This document shows positions 34,140 through 42,995 of a stretch of DNA of 52,517 nt, one piece after another. Made by a program: the position numbers and the translations under genes. Within the stretch, counting starts at the first letter, position 1. Every line of letters starts with the position of its first letter. The notes beneath the pieces are model-generated. The model did not search any database. It was not told the DNA's origin and saw only the letters and a list, made by a program, of their open reading frames with translations. Source of the DNA: an uncultured Campylobacter sp. (GTDB taxonomy: Bacteria > Campylobacterota > Campylobacteria > Campylobacterales > Campylobacteraceae). The DNA lies in NCBI RefSeq assembly GCF_938039205.1, contig NZ_CALHVM010000018.1, positions 1 to 52,517 of the forward strand, written 5' to 3'.

Positions 34140-36581
34140 TTAAATGCTTTGTAAGATTTTAGGTTTAGAAAACGCCGTTATAGGTTTAATCTCCCCCTTA
34201 AATTTCTCAATCTGCGCTAGCACAGTGTGAGCCGAGTTGCTTTGCGCGAGTTTGGACGTGCCTTTGTCAAAGGTTAGCACGTTTACGCAGCCGTGTTGGC
34301 AGAGGCTCTTTTCGCCCCATTTTTCAGGGTCGTACCACGCGCCCTCGCAGATAGCTACGACGTGCTCAGGCACGATGTCGGTGACTAGTACGCCAGCTAG
34401 TATCTCGCCGCGGTCGTTAAATACGCGTGCGACGTCGCCCGTAGCTAGGCCGCGCTCTTTGGCGTCTTTTGGATTCATTAGCACAGGCTCTCTACCGCTA
34501 ACTTCGGCGAAATTTCTAATGATAGAGTTGTTTAGCTGGCTGTGCAAGCGGTAGCGAGAGTGCGGGCTAACGACGTGCAGCGGGTATTTTTTCGTCGCGT
34601 TGCCTAGCCACTCTTTTGGCTCGATCCACGTAGGCATCGGCGGGCAGTCTGCGTAGTTCATCTTTGCTATCGTTGGCGAGTAGATCTCTATCTTGCCAGA
34701 CGGCGTACCTAGGCGGTTTTTGGCCGGATTTTCGCGGAATGCCGCTAAGCGCGTGTATAGCTCGGTTTCTGTGTTGTCTTTTTCAAATCTCACGTAGCCT
34801 TTTTCGTAAAATTCCTCAAAGCTAGGCATGGTTAAACTTAGCCCCTTAGCCTGCTCTGCCGCGTCGGCGTAAAATTCCTTCATCCAGCCTAGCTCGTCCT
34901 TGCCCTCGCTAAATACTTCGCCTCTGCCCCAGCGTTTGCAGATTTGCTCGCAGATCCAAAAGTCACTCTTGCTCTCGCCCATCGGCTCTATCGCAGGTTT
35001 ATATGCCACGATGTATTCGCCCGTAGAGCCCGTTTGGTTTATGTCGTTTCTCTCGACCTCTATAGCTACCGGTAGCACAATGTCGCTAAATTTTGCGGTG
35101 CTAGTCCAGTATGGCTCGGCGGTGATAACGGTGTCAAATTTACGCCACTGTTTTACGATGTTATTTACGTCTTGATGGCGCGTAAACATCGAGCCTGAAG
35201 CCATGTATGCGACCCTCATGTGCGGTAGCTTGATCTTAGTACCGTCGTAGTCGATCTCTTTGCCGGGATGCTCTAGCGCCTCGATGCTGCGAGAAGACGG
35301 GATAGTGATGTTTTTAGTCGTTTTCCACGGCGCACCGTCTACGTTTTCGTATTTCTCGTCGATGCGAGTACTTAGGCCTTTTAGCACCGGAGCGATCTTG
35401 TCCGTAGCGCCCGCAGAGCCGTATCCTAGGCTAAACTCAAATCCAAGCCCCTCTTTACCCACGTGTCCTAGCATCGCGTTTAGCACCACTAGCGCCCAGA
35501 AAGGCTGCTCGCCGTGGTCGGCTCTTTGTAACGCGCGGCCGATCAGCACGGTCGTAGGCTCTTTAGCCAGGCGCGTAGCAAACTGTGCTATCGTGCCCGC
35601 AGGTACGCCGCAAATTTTGCTCGCCCACTCGATATCTTTTACGACTTTATCCTGCGTGCCGAGGAAGTAGTCTTTAAATTTATTAAATCCGACCGTATAT
35701 TTTTTGATAAATTCCTCGTCGTAGAGGTTGTTCGTAAACAGATAATGGCACATGCCGATGATGAGCGCGGTATCGGTATTTGGGCGCACGATGATATTTT
35801 CGCTGCCGTAGTAGCGTGCGGTGTCGTTTACCATGACGTTCACGCTATAGGTTTTGATGCCGGCTTTTTTGAGCTCCTGCATGCCTACGTAGCCGTCGTG
35901 AGTCGGAGGGACTGATGAGATTTGGTTGGTTACGATAGGATCGGTACCCCAAAATACCACGTTTTTAGCGTTTTTGACGACGGCTTTCCACTTCGTCGGA
36001 GCGTCGTAAACCGCGCTACCGCCTAGCACGTGAGGCATAATGACTAGACCCGCTCCGGTCGAGTAGTCGCCGCTTTCCTCCACGTAGCCGCCAAGCACTT
36101 TTAGCATCCTGTGCGCGACCGTACGACCCCAGCTGACCTTACCGCTGCCACCCCACCAGTAGCACTCGCCATATATCGCCTCGGCGCCGTATTTATCGAA
36201 GTTTTCTTTTAAGGCTTTAGCCGCTAGATCAAGCGCCGTATCCCAGCTAACGCGCACAAATTCGTCTTTGCCGCGCAGTTCGCTCTTTGCCGCGCCTTTT
36301 GCTTTTAGGTAGCTTTTGCGCACCATCGGATAGAGCACGCGGTTTTCGTTCTGCACGGAATCAGGCAGGCTGTAGTTCATTGTATTTGGAAATTTATCGC
36401 CCTCAAAATCGCTAACAGAAACGATCTGCGATGAATTCAAATTTGCCCAAAACGGACCGAATCTGTTTGCGCCGAACACTTTTTTGTTATCAAAAATCGT
36501 CTGTTTGACGCCCTCTATCCTGCTAGCCTGCGCAGCCGTAGCCGCCAAGGCCGAAAATTTGATGAAATCTCGTCTTTTCAT
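34140..36581 (-). CDS. torA: TMAO/DMSO (S-/N-oxide) reductase, molybdopterin type
   Basis: An 813-residue periplasmic terminal reductase with a Tat leader (MKRRDFIKFSALAATAAQAS). No Fe-S cysteine motif is present at the N-terminus, and Ser174 in GDYSTGAGLVIMPHV is the molybdenum ligand, as in TorA/BisC/DMSO reductases. Other cofactor contacts are seen in WGTDPIVTNQ, GRALQRADHGEQPFWA and SPHSRYRLHSQLNNS. It matches the C. jejuni enzyme Cj0264c, which reduces TMAO and DMSO with electrons from the cytochrome encoded just upstream, as here. A GGGAGAA ribosome site precedes the ATG. The stop abuts structured element C. Confidence 0.92.
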   Translation of the reverse strand: MKRRDFIKFSALAATAAQASRIEGVKQTIFDNKKVFGANRFGPFWANLNSSQIVSVSDFEGDKFPNTMNYSLPDSVQNENRVLYPMVRKSYLKAKGAAKSELRGKDEFVRVSWDTALDLAAKALKENFDKYGAEAIYGECYWWGGSGKVSWGRTVAHRMLKVLGGYVEESGDYSTGAGLVIMPHVLGGSAVYDAPTKWKAVVKNAKNVVFWGTDPIVTNQISSVPPTHDGYVGMQELKKAGIKTYSVNVMVNDTARYYGSENIIVRPNTDTALIIGMCHYLFTNNLYDEEFIKKYTVGFNKFKDYFLGTQDKVVKDIEWASKICGVPAGTIAQFATRLAKEPTTVLIGRALQRADHGEQPFWALVVLNAMLGHVGKEGLGFEFSLGYGSAGATDKIAPVLKGLSTRIDEKYENVDGAPWKTTKNITIPSSRSIEALEHPGKEIDYDGTKIKLPHMRVAYMASGSMFTRHQDVNNIVKQWRKFDTVITAEPYWTSTAKFSDIVLPVAIEVERNDINQTGSTGEYIVAYKPAIEPMGESKSDFWICEQICKRWGRGEVFSEGKDELGWMKEFYADAAEQAKGLSLTMPSFEEFYEKGYVRFEKDNTETELYTRLAAFRENPAKNRLGTPSGKIEIYSPTIAKMNYADCPPMPTWIEPKEWLGNATKKYPLHVVSPHSRYRLHSQLNNSIIRNFAEVSGREPVLMNPKDAKERGLATGDVARVFNDRGEILAGVLVTDIVPEHVVAICEGAWYDPEKWGEKSLCQHGCVNVLTFDKGTSKLAQSNSAHTVLAQIEKFKGEIKPITAFSKPKILQSI

Positions 36582-36923
36582 CGGATTCTCCCTTTTTTAC
36601 TTTTTTGCAGGAGCAAAGCCCCTGCCGTGAGTGAGAGTATACACTCCCTATACTCGCCCAAAGCACGCCTATGTTTGTGACATCTGCATGGTCGGGCAAC
36701 TTTTTCCCTTATTTGCTTTTTAAAACCGTATATTATGCTCGCTCATTTCTTAATAACGTGGCTATGCAGCGAGCAAAATGCAGGCAAATTTAAGCCGGTA
36801 GCGTCAAATTTGCCGCCGTGAAAGTATAAAATCCCAAAAATCTAAATTTAAAGAACGAGCGTCGCTAAATTTCACATTTTAAGCGACGAGCGAATTTGAT
36901 TTCGGCGCTAACCGCGCAGAGCC
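36582..36923. other. gap between cytochrome c and torA
   Basis: A 342-base gap inside a functional pair, holding the leader hairpin at 36607-36625 and GTATAC/TATACTC words near 36648-36663. It probably contains a promoter for torA. I see no coding frame. Confidence 0.5.
36607..36625 (-). promoter_or_regulatory. 5' leader hairpin of torA
   Basis: On the minus strand GCAGGGGC-TTT-GCTCCTGC forms an 8-pair stem (one G-T) with a 3-base loop. It lies 26 bases before the torA ATG, followed by A-rich sequence and the ribosome site. It is too GC-rich for chance in this region and could influence translation or mark an mRNA end. The role is unproven. Confidence 0.4.
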
Positions 36924-37499
36924 CTATTCTGCATCTTTTGCGTTATGCTGCAGGTATTTTACTATCAAATTTAGCTCCGTCTCCTCCAGCGCGACGTAGT
37001 TCGTATCGATCATCGACTGTAAATTTGCCGGCCACTGAGCCGCCGTAAAGCTGTTTGGCTCGTGCAATCGGTGACACGCAGAGCAGGTCTCCTCGTACTT
37101 TTGCTGGGCTTGTTTATATAGCGCGTTTGCGTCGTTACCTAGCGCGTCCGCGGCGACCTCGTACGTGCCCTCGACCTCATACCAAAGCTCGCCGTAGTCA
37201 TCCTCGACCTCTTTTATTTTCTTAAAATTCGCCTCGCTTTGGGCATCAAAAACCGTGAAAATCTCGGCATTTTTGACGCTTCGCTGTATCTGAGCCAGAT
37301 AGTTTGCCGAAACTGCGCCTTTTAGCTTGATTTTGGCCTTTGCACCGTCTTTAGAGACGACCTCAACCGGCGTTAAAACCTCGATCTTGCCGACTTTTTT
37401 ACCGTCTAGCGATATATCGGTCGTCTTTGTTAAAACCTCGGCGTTTAAGCTTACCGCCGCCGCACAGGCCGCGACCAAAACGAATTTAAAACTTTTCAT
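36924..37499 (-). CDS. periplasmic monohaem cytochrome c for the TMAO/DMSO reductase
   Basis: A 191-residue secreted protein (signal peptide MKSFKFVLVAACAAAVSLNA) with one haem c site CSACH at residues 139-143 and an axial Met candidate in the C-terminal part (LQSMIDTNY). The region before the haem (EVLTKTTDISLDGKKVGKIE) resembles the C-terminal domain of TorC. It matches C. jejuni Cj0265c, which carries electrons from the quinol pool to the reductase. It is transcribed ahead of torA with a 342-base gap. Confidence 0.9.
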   Translation of the reverse strand: MKSFKFVLVAACAAAVSLNAEVLTKTTDISLDGKKVGKIEVLTPVEVVSKDGAKAKIKLKGAVSANYLAQIQRSVKNAEIFTVFDAQSEANFKKIKEVEDDYGELWYEVEGTYEVAADALGNDANALYKQAQQKYEETCSACHRLHEPNSFTAAQWPANLQSMIDTNYVALEETELNLIVKYLQHNAKDAE

Positions 37500-37673
37500 C
37501 GCACTTCCTTAAGAAAAATTATTAATGTAATTTTATAAATTTGCTGCTTAAAATTACATCGTTATATTTTATTACGAAGCGGATTTTATATATTAAAATA
37601 GTAAAATTTGAAGAATGAGAGCGGCAAACCTAGCCAAATTTGAAATTTGCTCAAATTTGCCGCGAGAGTAAAA

Positions 37674-37691
37674 GCCGCACAAGCGGCGGCT
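37674..37691 (-). terminator. luxS terminator
   Basis: GCCGC (37674-37678) and GCGGC (37683-37687) pair around a 4-base loop. On the minus strand the stem starts about 20 bases after the luxS stop and is followed by TTTTAC. A short intrinsic terminator. Confidence 0.65.
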
Positions 37692-37706
37692 AAATTTAAA
37701 GATCAA

Positions 37707-38222
37707 TCAGTGCTTTTTAAGCCCCATAGCAGCGACGTCTAGCGCGATTTGCTCGTTGTTTATCGTGACTAGTCCGCGCTCTAAAATTTTACTTGCGATC
37801 GCATGCGCTTCGTCTAGCGAGTGCATCTTGTACGTGCCGCACTGATACTTGTTAAGCTCGGGGATGTCTTCTTGATTTTTTACGCCCAGGATATCCTTCA
37901 TCGACGCCGTCCACGCGGCCTTGACCGCCTCCTCGCTCGGCACGCCGATCACGCTCATGTAAAAGCCCGTCCTGCAGCCCATCGGCGAGATATCGATGAT
38001 TTCAACGCCCTTGCCGTTTAAATGATATCGCATAAATCCTGCAAACAGATGCTCTAGCGTGTGGATGCCTTTTTCGGGCAAGATTTCTTCGTTTGGCTTG
38101 CAAAAACGCAAATCAAACACGCTTATATCGTCGCCTTTTGGCGTTTTCATCGTCTTTGCTAGACGCACGCCGGGCGCGTTCATCCTCACGTGATCGACGC
38201 AAAAACTATCTAGTAGAGGCAT
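37707..38222 (-). CDS. luxS: S-ribosylhomocysteine lyase
   Basis: A 171-residue LuxS enzyme. It cleaves S-ribosylhomocysteine to homocysteine and DPD, the precursor of autoinducer-2, in the activated methyl cycle. The metal site is His54, His58 and Cys128 (HTLEH and YQCGTYK). Glu57 and Cys83 (MGCRTG) are the catalytic acid/base residues. Length and all ligands are intact. It is monocistronic, with a terminator right after it. Confidence 0.98.
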   Translation of the reverse strand: MPLLDSFCVDHVRMNAPGVRLAKTMKTPKGDDISVFDLRFCKPNEEILPEKGIHTLEHLFAGFMRYHLNGKGVEIIDISPMGCRTGFYMSVIGVPSEEAVKAAWTASMKDILGVKNQEDIPELNKYQCGTYKMHSLDEAHAIASKILERGLVTINNEQIALDVAAMGLKKH

Positions 38223-38379
38223 ATTTTCTCCTTATTTTTAACATAAATTCGGCGTGATTTTAGCTAAATTTTTATTAGCCACGGCTTGATTTAAATTTGC
38301 ATTTACGCAAATTTACTAAGCCGATAGCCAAAAAACGCAACCGCAAAAGTGGCTACTTTAGCTAAATTTATACGACCGA

Positions 38380-39261
38380 CTATTTATTCGTATGCCAAAA
38401 AGCTATTGAGCCCGGATTCATAGGATCTTGAGAGAGTCCGATATCAGCGATCGCATCGTCTATGGCGATAACGTTTCGTCTGGCGGCGTTAAAGAAGGTC
38501 TCGGCAAAATTTATATTCCAACCTTGAGTTTTAAAAAACCCTCTTTGTCTTTCGCTAACGGCGTCGTTTGCTCCTTCTATTTGAAACCCAAACGGTTCTA
38601 AATGAGCGCAGCGCACGAAGTCGGCGGCATTTGCCACTACGTCAAACCATTGCGGCGGGATCTCCTTAACCTGCTCGATAGAGTGGCATGTAAAAACAAA
38701 GGCCTTTTTACCCAAATCTAACCCTTCAAGACTAGGCTCTAGGTGATTAAAATGGAAAAACTTAGCATTCATTTTAGGCGTTGCGGCGGCTAGTTTGCTA
38801 GCGATTTCTACGCCGCTTTGGGTAAATTCTCCGCCAAAATACCGCACATCCGTCGGTCCGCCCCTATAAAAAATTTCAATCAAATTTCGACCGTATCCGC
38901 AGCCAAGCTCCACGATACTATCATATGGCCCCGTCTCGTCGATGATATCTATCAGCATATCATAGAAGTTAAACGACGAGTGAAAAGGTACGATTAGCTC
39001 AGCTCCTTGTCTAGTGGTGAGTCTAGCAACCGGGATTTCGACGAATCTTAAAACATTCGTACTAAAAAGCTTTCGCTTCTCCCAAACCATCTCGTTTGTA
39101 ACGTTATCCAAACTTAACTCGTGTAGCCGCTCCTTTTTCTCTAGCATTTTTACGGCTTGATAGCTATTGAGTCCGTTTTTTAGGCACTCATCCATAAATT
39201 TAGCCCTTGTCGCCCATGCTTTTTCATAAAAGTTTTGCCAATACTCCTCTTGATACGCCAT
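38380..39261 (-). CDS. class I SAM-dependent methyltransferase
   Basis: A 293-residue cytoplasmic protein with the SAM-binding motif I IVELGCGYGRNLIEI (about residues 116-130) followed by an acidic motif II region and a motif like FVFTCHSIEQVKEIP. The N-terminal third is helical and specific to this protein. The substrate is unknown; no sugar or O-antigen genes lie next to it. The gene is more AT-rich than its neighbours, which may hint at transfer, but it is not flanked by mobile elements. Confidence 0.8.
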   Translation of the reverse strand: MAYQEEYWQNFYEKAWATRAKFMDECLKNGLNSYQAVKMLEKKERLHELSLDNVTNEMVWEKRKLFSTNVLRFVEIPVARLTTRQGAELIVPFHSSFNFYDMLIDIIDETGPYDSIVELGCGYGRNLIEIFYRGGPTDVRYFGGEFTQSGVEIASKLAAATPKMNAKFFHFNHLEPSLEGLDLGKKAFVFTCHSIEQVKEIPPQWFDVVANAADFVRCAHLEPFGFQIEGANDAVSERQRGFFKTQGWNINFAETFFNAARRNVIAIDDAIADIGLSQDPMNPGSIAFWHTNK

Positions 39262-39371
39262 ACTTTCTCCTAAATTTAAAAAATAAATTTAATTCTACCT
39301 TTAAGATTTTAAAGAAAACTGAAATTTAAAAGATTGGATTTTAGTAGCTGGAATGGTTTTTGTTAGGATTG

Positions 39372-39393
39372 AAAAATCGGGCAAAAAGCCCGA
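39372..39393 (-). terminator. fldA terminator
   Basis: TCGGGC (39377-39382) and GCCCGA (39388-39393) pair with loop AAAAA on the plus strand. The minus-strand transcript ends in TTTTTC. It lies 17 bases past the fldA stop. Confidence 0.85.
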
Positions 39394-39409
39394 CTAGAAG
39401 TATTAAATT

Positions 39410-39901
39410 TTAAGCAAAATGAGGTTTGATCTGCTCTATCCAAGCGCTGATTCTAGGCTCGGTTTTTTCGCTTTCGTTATCGGCATCAAGCGGCAGACCA
39501 ACAAATTTACCGCCTCTTACGGCTTCTGATTCGTCAAATTTATATCCGTCCACGGACACTGCGCCCACGACGTTTGCGCCGGCTTTTACGACCTCATCGT
39601 AAAGCTTGCCCATCGCGCCGCAAAAGCTATCCGCATAGCTCTCGGCATCGCCCATGCCAAATATCGCAACAGTCTTGCCGCTAAGCTTTAGTCCGCCAAA
39701 ATCAAACGCGTCCCAGTCGTCTTGCAAGTCGCCCGTACCCCAGGTAGAAACGCCCAAAATCAGCTTGTCAAAGCCGTTTAGCTTAGCTGCGTCGCAGTTT
39801 GCTACGTTTAAAAGCTCGTTTTCTAGCCCCAAATTCTCGGCTAAAAAGCTCGCCGCCTCCTCAGTATTTCCCATACTGCTTCCAAAAATGATACCTATCA
39901 T
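39410..39901 (-). CDS. fldA: flavodoxin
   Basis: A 163-residue long-chain flavodoxin with FMN. The phosphate loop is IIFGSSMGNTEEAA near the N-terminus, and the ring-stacking loops are STWGTGDLQDDW and GMGDAESYADSFC. It carries electrons for pyruvate oxidoreductase (nifJ in this window), which in Campylobacterota depends on flavodoxin and makes it essential. It is the last gene of a three-gene run with two conserved small proteins, as in C. jejuni Cj1382c. Confidence 0.96.
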   Translation of the reverse strand: MIGIIFGSSMGNTEEAASFLAENLGLENELLNVANCDAAKLNGFDKLILGVSTWGTGDLQDDWDAFDFGGLKLSGKTVAIFGMGDAESYADSFCGAMGKLYDEVVKAGANVVGAVSVDGYKFDESEAVRGGKFVGLPLDADNESEKTEPRISAWIEQIKPHFA

Positions 39902-39912
39902 TTAAATTTCCT

Positions 39913-40629
39913 TTAAAAAATATGATGACTTATCGTGTAGGGCACCAGTCGCAACGATCCGCCGCGTCCGCACTCCCGTCTGACCTCAATGTAGCGCGAG
40001 AAATTCGCATTTCTCGGAGCTACGATAAACATCCTGTCAAACTCCCCGCCGCTAAGCGCCTCAAAGCCCCTAGCAATCTCGCAGTTAGCCAGATGAAACC
40101 GCTCTTTGGTTATCTCCTTAAAGCACGGCATAACGCCAAAAAGCTTGCGCCCGCCCTGCTCTGCAAAGATAATCCCGTCTTGAAAATAAACGTTTTTATC
40201 AAAATGTTTGGCGCGTATTTTATCATAAACAAACTGAGAAAACATTATATCTGCGTCAAAACATATTCCGTTTTGGGATTTTAGCATAAGGATTAGCTTT
40301 GCGGCCGGGTGCTTGGGAGAGACGGCTAGCGGCGGGACGGCGTCAAATTTACCTGATTTGTAGGCGCAGATGACGGCGTTTGAGGCGATACAAAAGCTTG
40401 AAATTTTACTTCGGCTAGGATTTTTGAAAGCGCACAGATCATCGATGCGTTTTAGAAAAATTCCCTCCAAATTTAAGCCCGAATACGCATAAATAAGAGG
40501 AATTTTTAGCTCGCGACCTGCGCAACAGTTGTATAAATTTATAAAAATTCGGGCTTTATTTACCGCGTCAAGCCCTGAAAAAATACTTGGAGTTATTTCT
40601 CCAATACCTGATAAAAAGCCGAATTTCAT
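39913..40629 (-). CDS. conserved hypothetical protein (Cj1383c-like position)
   Basis: A 238-residue soluble protein without a recognised domain. It starts MKFGFLSGIGEITPSIF and has no signal peptide. Cysteines occur in LYNCCAGRE, SFCIASNAVICA and ANCEIARG. By position between fldA and a DUF2325 gene it corresponds to C. jejuni Cj1383c. It starts 3 bases after the DUF2325 gene and ends 11 bases before fldA, so the three are co-transcribed, which suggests a role linked to flavodoxin or redox stress. Confidence 0.7.
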   Translation of the reverse strand: MKFGFLSGIGEITPSIFSGLDAVNKARIFINLYNCCAGRELKIPLIYAYSGLNLEGIFLKRIDDLCAFKNPSRSKISSFCIASNAVICAYKSGKFDAVPPLAVSPKHPAAKLILMLKSQNGICFDADIMFSQFVYDKIRAKHFDKNVYFQDGIIFAEQGGRKLFGVMPCFKEITKERFHLANCEIARGFEALSGGEFDRMFIVAPRNANFSRYIEVRRECGRGGSLRLVPYTISHHIF

Positions 40630-40632
40630 CTA

Positions 40633-40953
40633 TTAGTCTTTTACCTTGCAGCATCCAAATTCCTTATCTAGCCCAAAGACTTTGCAATACTCGCTAAACA
40701 CGCAGCTGACGCTTCTTTTGGCGCAAACGATTGGGATATTGCGCTTTTTGGCTTGGTTTTTTATCGTTTTCATCGTGTTGTGGTTTAAAAAACTGGTTAA
40801 CATCACGACGCACTCGGTATCTTGCGGGATCGGTTTGCGATTTACGCGGTTTTCGTTGCGCGCGTCCCAGTGTTCGATCGCTTCTGCGCCGAGGTCTTTT
40901 AGGACTGCTTTTATGGGCGTTATCTCGTCGGCTCCGATAACTAAAACTGACAT
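40633..40953 (-). CDS. DUF2325 protein (Cj1384c-like)
   Basis: A 106-residue protein with the DUF2325 core: VLVIGADEITPIKAVLKDLG, then CVVMLTSFLNHNTMKTIKNQAKKRNIPIVCAKRS. The C-terminus is Cys-rich (SVSCVFSEYCKVFG and EFGCCKVKD). The family is of unknown function, often found near oxidative-stress genes. It is the first gene of the fldA run, preceded by an AT-rich promoter region with TGATA-TTGT-TATCA-like symmetry near 41015-41030. Confidence 0.8.
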   Translation of the reverse strand: MSVLVIGADEITPIKAVLKDLGAEAIEHWDARNENRVNRKPIPQDTECVVMLTSFLNHNTMKTIKNQAKKRNIPIVCAKRSVSCVFSEYCKVFGLDKEFGCCKVKD

Positions 40954-41193
40954 TTTAGGCTCCTGTTTATTTGATTGTGATTATTATAAAATAGATTAGC
41001 TAAAAAATAGCTTAGTTATGATAGTTGTTATCAGTTAAGTGCAAATTTGTAACGCATAGTAAATTTTGCGAGGTAGTTTTAAATTTGGCTAGCCTATTTA
41101 CCTTTTACGGCTAAAAACGGCATTTAAGCGGTAAGAGCAAAAAGCTCAACGTTTTTGCTTTTAAATTTGGCAAAAAATAAATCAAATTTGGGT

Positions 41194-42987
41194 TCAAATT
41201 TGCCCGCCCAAATTTGCCGCCTTATCAAATTTCATCTGCTTCTCAAGCCGCTTAAACTCATCCGCATAAATTAGCGCATTATCGACGCATTCGAGCCAAA
41301 ACTCCTGCGTTCGCGCGTCTTTGCCGAAGTGCTTTTGCAGCAAATCCTCGACGCTCATCACACCGCACTCCCGCAAAAACGCCTTGTACGCGCCGATGAA
41401 TTTATCGCCCACGCGCCTAAACTCGCCCAGCAAAAACTGCGAGAGCAGGTAGCCGACCGCGTAGGGGTAGTTGTAGATATATTGATCGGTTTTGTAAAAG
41501 TGCAGTTTAAAATACGGCAAAAAGCCCTCTGCGTCCTGCGTCGTATCGCCGTAACGGCCTCGCCACGCCTTTTGCATGAGCTCTTCTATTTGCGCCGTGC
41601 CGACCGCGCCCTTTTGCCTAGCCTTTAAAAAAGCGATCTCAAAATCAAATCGCACGCCGATGTGCAGCATGAAATTTGCCGCAGATTTTAGCTCCTGCCA
41701 CAAGATGTCAAAGAGCAAATTTTTATCTGAGCTGTTTTTTCGCAGATAGTTTCGCAGCACGGCTTCGTTAAAGGTGCTCGCAGCCTCCGCTAGCGTCATA
41801 GGAAACTGCGTGTGCAGCGCAGGCAGATCGCGCATGATCCAGTAGTGCCACGCGTGTCCGAGCTCGTGCGCCTGCTGGATCATATGCGCCTGCGTGCCCA
41901 TATAGCTAGAAAACACGCGCGGCTGCCGAAATTTATCAAACCTCGTATAAAACGCGCCGCCTGCTTTGTTTTCGCGCACCTGCGCCTCGATCCAGTTTTT
42001 CTGCAGCATCATTTTGATAAATTTTGGAATCTCATCGCTAACCTCGCCCAGAGCAGCGCATATCGTCTCTATCGCCCGCTCGTAAGCGATCTCATCAGTG
42101 CCAGCAAACGGAGACGGCGCTAGCAGATCGCAGGCGTAAATTTTACCCTGCGGAAAGTACTTCGCGCGTAGGCTCACGCACTCTCTTATTTTATCCGCTC
42201 TTTGATCCAGCGCCGCAAACATCGCCGTTACGGCTTGCTCGCTGATTTTATTTTGCTGCAGGCTAGGCGTCAGAATATCCGTTCCAGCCGCCTTAAATTC
42301 GCCTAGCCTAAAGCCCTGAAGCAAATTTAAAACGTCGGCGTACAGGCTCGCGTGCCTAGCGTAATGCTCCGCCAGCCCCTCAAATACGCTCTTTCGTAGC
42401 GCGGCGTCGGGCGAGCCCTTTAAAACGCCCGCGCATTTTGAGAGATTATAGACGCTTTTTGTACCGTTTTTATCCGTAACCTGCACGGCGATGAGGTTGT
42501 TTAGATGCCTAAATACGCCGTAAAGCGGAGCGAAACTACTAGCCGCCGCGTCTTCGTAAATTTTACGTTCTTTTTCGTCAAATTTTGCCCGCCAGCTACT
42601 TTTGCGCTCGTCGTAAAGAAATTTTATCCGCGCAAACTCCTGTGTTTGGCGCGCGGTATCAGAAGGATCCAGCGCGTCTATTTTTTTAAAAATAATCTCT
42701 TTCGTCCGCTCAAGGCGCAAAAGCTTCTCTCTGATTTTCGCCTCGGCCACACCTGCTCGCTCGTCTTTGGTATCGTCGCTTGATTTGCAGCGGCAAAACG
42801 CGAGCAAGGAGTTTGCCTCCTCAAAGCCGTACTCGTATGCGTTTATCAGCAAATTTAACTCGCCGCCAGAGCCGAGCAGCCCCTCTATCTCGCCTAAAAT
42901 TTCGTCCAAATTTGACAGCGCGTCCGTAAATCTCACGTCGTCAAAGTCGCCGTACGCGTCCTCAAACGTCCATCTAGGAAGCTGCAT
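41194..42987 (-). CDS. pepF: M3-family oligoendopeptidase F
   Basis: A 597-residue cytoplasmic zinc peptidase. The active site is QQAHELGHAWHYW (about residue 375), with the third ligand Glu about 25 residues on (MTLAEAASTFNE). It resembles PepF/M3 oligopeptidases, which cleave short peptides. The start could be ATG 42987, with AGG 6 bases upstream, or GTG 42999 overlapping the dcuC stop as GTGA. I take the ATG. It is coupled to dcuC. Confidence 0.9.
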   Translation of the reverse strand: MQLPRWTFEDAYGDFDDVRFTDALSNLDEILGEIEGLLGSGGELNLLINAYEYGFEEANSLLAFCRCKSSDDTKDERAGVAEAKIREKLLRLERTKEIIFKKIDALDPSDTARQTQEFARIKFLYDERKSSWRAKFDEKERKIYEDAAASSFAPLYGVFRHLNNLIAVQVTDKNGTKSVYNLSKCAGVLKGSPDAALRKSVFEGLAEHYARHASLYADVLNLLQGFRLGEFKAAGTDILTPSLQQNKISEQAVTAMFAALDQRADKIRECVSLRAKYFPQGKIYACDLLAPSPFAGTDEIAYERAIETICAALGEVSDEIPKFIKMMLQKNWIEAQVRENKAGGAFYTRFDKFRQPRVFSSYMGTQAHMIQQAHELGHAWHYWIMRDLPALHTQFPMTLAEAASTFNEAVLRNYLRKNSSDKNLLFDILWQELKSAANFMLHIGVRFDFEIAFLKARQKGAVGTAQIEELMQKAWRGRYGDTTQDAEGFLPYFKLHFYKTDQYIYNYPYAVGYLLSQFLLGEFRRVGDKFIGAYKAFLRECGVMSVEDLLQKHFGKDARTQEFWLECVDNALIYADEFKRLEKQMKFDKAANLGGQI

Positions 42988-42995
42988 TTCGCGCC

